NCBI GenBank assembly: GCA_009924965.1
Contig: RFQN01000002.1
Span: 1-24,013 of the forward strand
Reading direction: 5' to 3'
DNA length: 24,013 nucleotides
DNA from: Verrucomicrobiota bacterium
GTDB lineage: Bacteria > Verrucomicrobiota > Verrucomicrobiia > Opitutales > UBA953
Shown: positions 23,435 to 24,013 of the stretch, piece after piece
How the letters are laid out: every line of letters begins with the position of its first letter
Numbering within the stretch: position 1 is the stretch's first letter
The notes under the pieces: generated by a model
Databases searched by the model: none
Told to the model about the DNA's origin: nothing
Seen by the model: only the letters and a program-made list of their open reading frames with translations
Translations under genes and position numbers: made by a program

Positions 23435-23809
23435 ATGGCCGACAAGCTCGAAGAAATCTTCCAGATGCAAGAAACGCTGAACAAGCGCATCGGCGTCGAA
23501 ACCGCCGGCATGACCGAGGAGGAAAAGATCAAGTGGACGCTCAACTATCTCCGCGCGATGCAGCAGGAGATGGCCGAGCTGACCGATTCCGTGCCCTGGA
23601 AGTGGTGGGCCAAGTACCAGAAGTTCGACGAGCAAAACGCCCGGGTCGAGGTCATCGACCTCTTCCACTTCCTCATCTCCATCGCCCAAGTGCTCGGCAT
23701 GTCCGCCGACGACGTCTACCAGGCCTACCTCAAGAAGAACGCCGTCAACCACCAGCGCCAGGACTCGGGCTACGTCAAGAAGGACGAGAACGACTCCCGC
23801 CACATCTGA
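23435..23809 (+). CDS. Dimeric (type 2, all-alpha) dUTP diphosphatase
   Basis: 124 residues, all helical. Two metal-binding motifs of the all-alpha NTP pyrophosphatase fold are visible: E45-x2-E48 in MQQEMAEL and E72-x2-D75 in RVEVIDLFHFL, with the WKWWAK stretch between them typical of dimeric dUTPases. The C-terminal YLKKNAVNHQRQDSGY also fits that family. It would hydrolyse dUTP to dUMP and pyrophosphate, limiting uracil incorporation into DNA. MazG-type pyrophosphatases are the alternative within the fold. The ATG at 23435 was chosen because it begins the first helix; the frame extends upstream without conserved features. It lies 95 bases from the divergent U32 gene. Confidence 0.85.
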   Translation: MADKLEEIFQMQETLNKRIGVETAGMTEEEKIKWTLNYLRAMQQEMAELTDSVPWKWWAKYQKFDEQNARVEVIDLFHFLISIAQVLGMSADDVYQAYLKKNAVNHQRQDSGYVKKDENDSRHI

Positions 23810-23814
23810 CCGCC

Positions 23815-24013
23815 ATGACCACCCCGCCCCGCCGCCGCGCCGGCTTCACGCTGATCGAGCTCCTGATGGTCATCGCGATCATCATGATCCTCGCGACCGC
23901 CACCTTCGGCATCTACCGCGGCGTCAGCAACTCGCGCATGAAGGCCCGCGGCCGCGGCGAGATCCAGCGGCTCATCATCGGCTGCGAGAACTTCAAGAAG
24001 ACCTACGGCGACT
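23815..24013 (+). CDS. Type IV pilin-like prepilin / type II secretion pseudopilin (partial, N-terminal)
   Basis: The gene begins five bases after the dUTPase stop and runs off the window after 66 codons. A short basic leader MTTPPRRRAG precedes the prepilin peptidase site G10/F11, with the conserved Glu at +5 (E15) and a hydrophobic helix FTLIELLMVIAIIMILA. This is the classical N-methylation/cleavage motif of prepilins. The segment after the helix (NSRMKARGRGEIQRLI) resembles GspG/PulG-type pseudopilins, but the C-terminal part that would separate pilin from pseudopilin is outside the window. The protein would be processed by PilD and assembled at the inner membrane. Confidence 0.9.
   Translation, partial: MTTPPRRRAGFTLIELLMVIAIIMILATATFGIYRGVSNSRMKARGRGEIQRLIIGCENFKKTYGD

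Overview
The window is a gene-dense, high-GC stretch of a bacterial chromosome, mostly housekeeping genes with very short spacers. It contains no insertion sequence, phage gene, CRISPR array, rRNA or tRNA that I can see. A TolQ/TolR/TolA set, a lipobox-bearing binding protein and a type IV pilin-like prepilin point to a diderm. The mix of a dimeric dUTPase next to a prepilin, a very long U32 protein, a Tat-type TIM-barrel 'isomerase' and the near absence of Shine-Dalgarno sequences suggests Verrucomicrobiota (Opitutae-like). That placement is an inference from general familiarity, not from a marker gene.

Layout. 1-1325: end of acetolactate synthase small subunit (ilvN), then ketol-acid reductoisomerase (ilvC) and a bidirectional terminator. 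1348-1914 (-): small secreted or anchored Ala/Pro-rich protein. 2030-4330: DUF485 membrane protein plus an ActP-like sodium:solute symporter and a terminator. 4378-6545: AT-rich promoter region with a perfect dyad, a DUF2975 membrane protein/Xre-type regulator pair, a fatty-acid-hydroxylase-family protein and a small membrane protein. 6548-8840: hemC, hemD and trpF, packed tightly. 8864-9317: a textbook sigma-54 promoter, a PII gene and a terminator. 9342-9857 (-): exported cupin. 9953-13158: peptide-type ABC binding lipoprotein, secreted protein, HPP membrane protein and a RidA-family protein. 13165-15258 (-): tolQ-tolR-tolA-like operon. 15347-16287: McsA-like zinc-finger/UVR protein followed by a broken surE. 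16297-16899 (-): unknown membrane protein. 16988-19877: HAD phosphatase and RecD2-like helicase. 19878-23339 (-): Tat-exported sugar isomerase-like protein and a giant U32 protein with two cysteine clusters. 23435-24013: dimeric dUTPase and the start of a prepilin gene.

Working together: ilvN/ilvC serve branched-chain amino acid synthesis, and hemC/hemD carry out consecutive tetrapyrrole steps translated just ahead of a tryptophan gene. The PII gene appears to be under nitrogen-type sigma-54 control. The DUF485/symporter pair imports small carboxylates, and the Tol genes form an energised envelope machine. No coherent new multi-gene system stands out. The points most worth a second look are the sigma-54 promoter with upstream dyads, the surE internal deletion, the duplicated Cys clusters of the U32 protein, the DUF2975/HTH module with its palindrome, and the lack of Shine-Dalgarno sequences.
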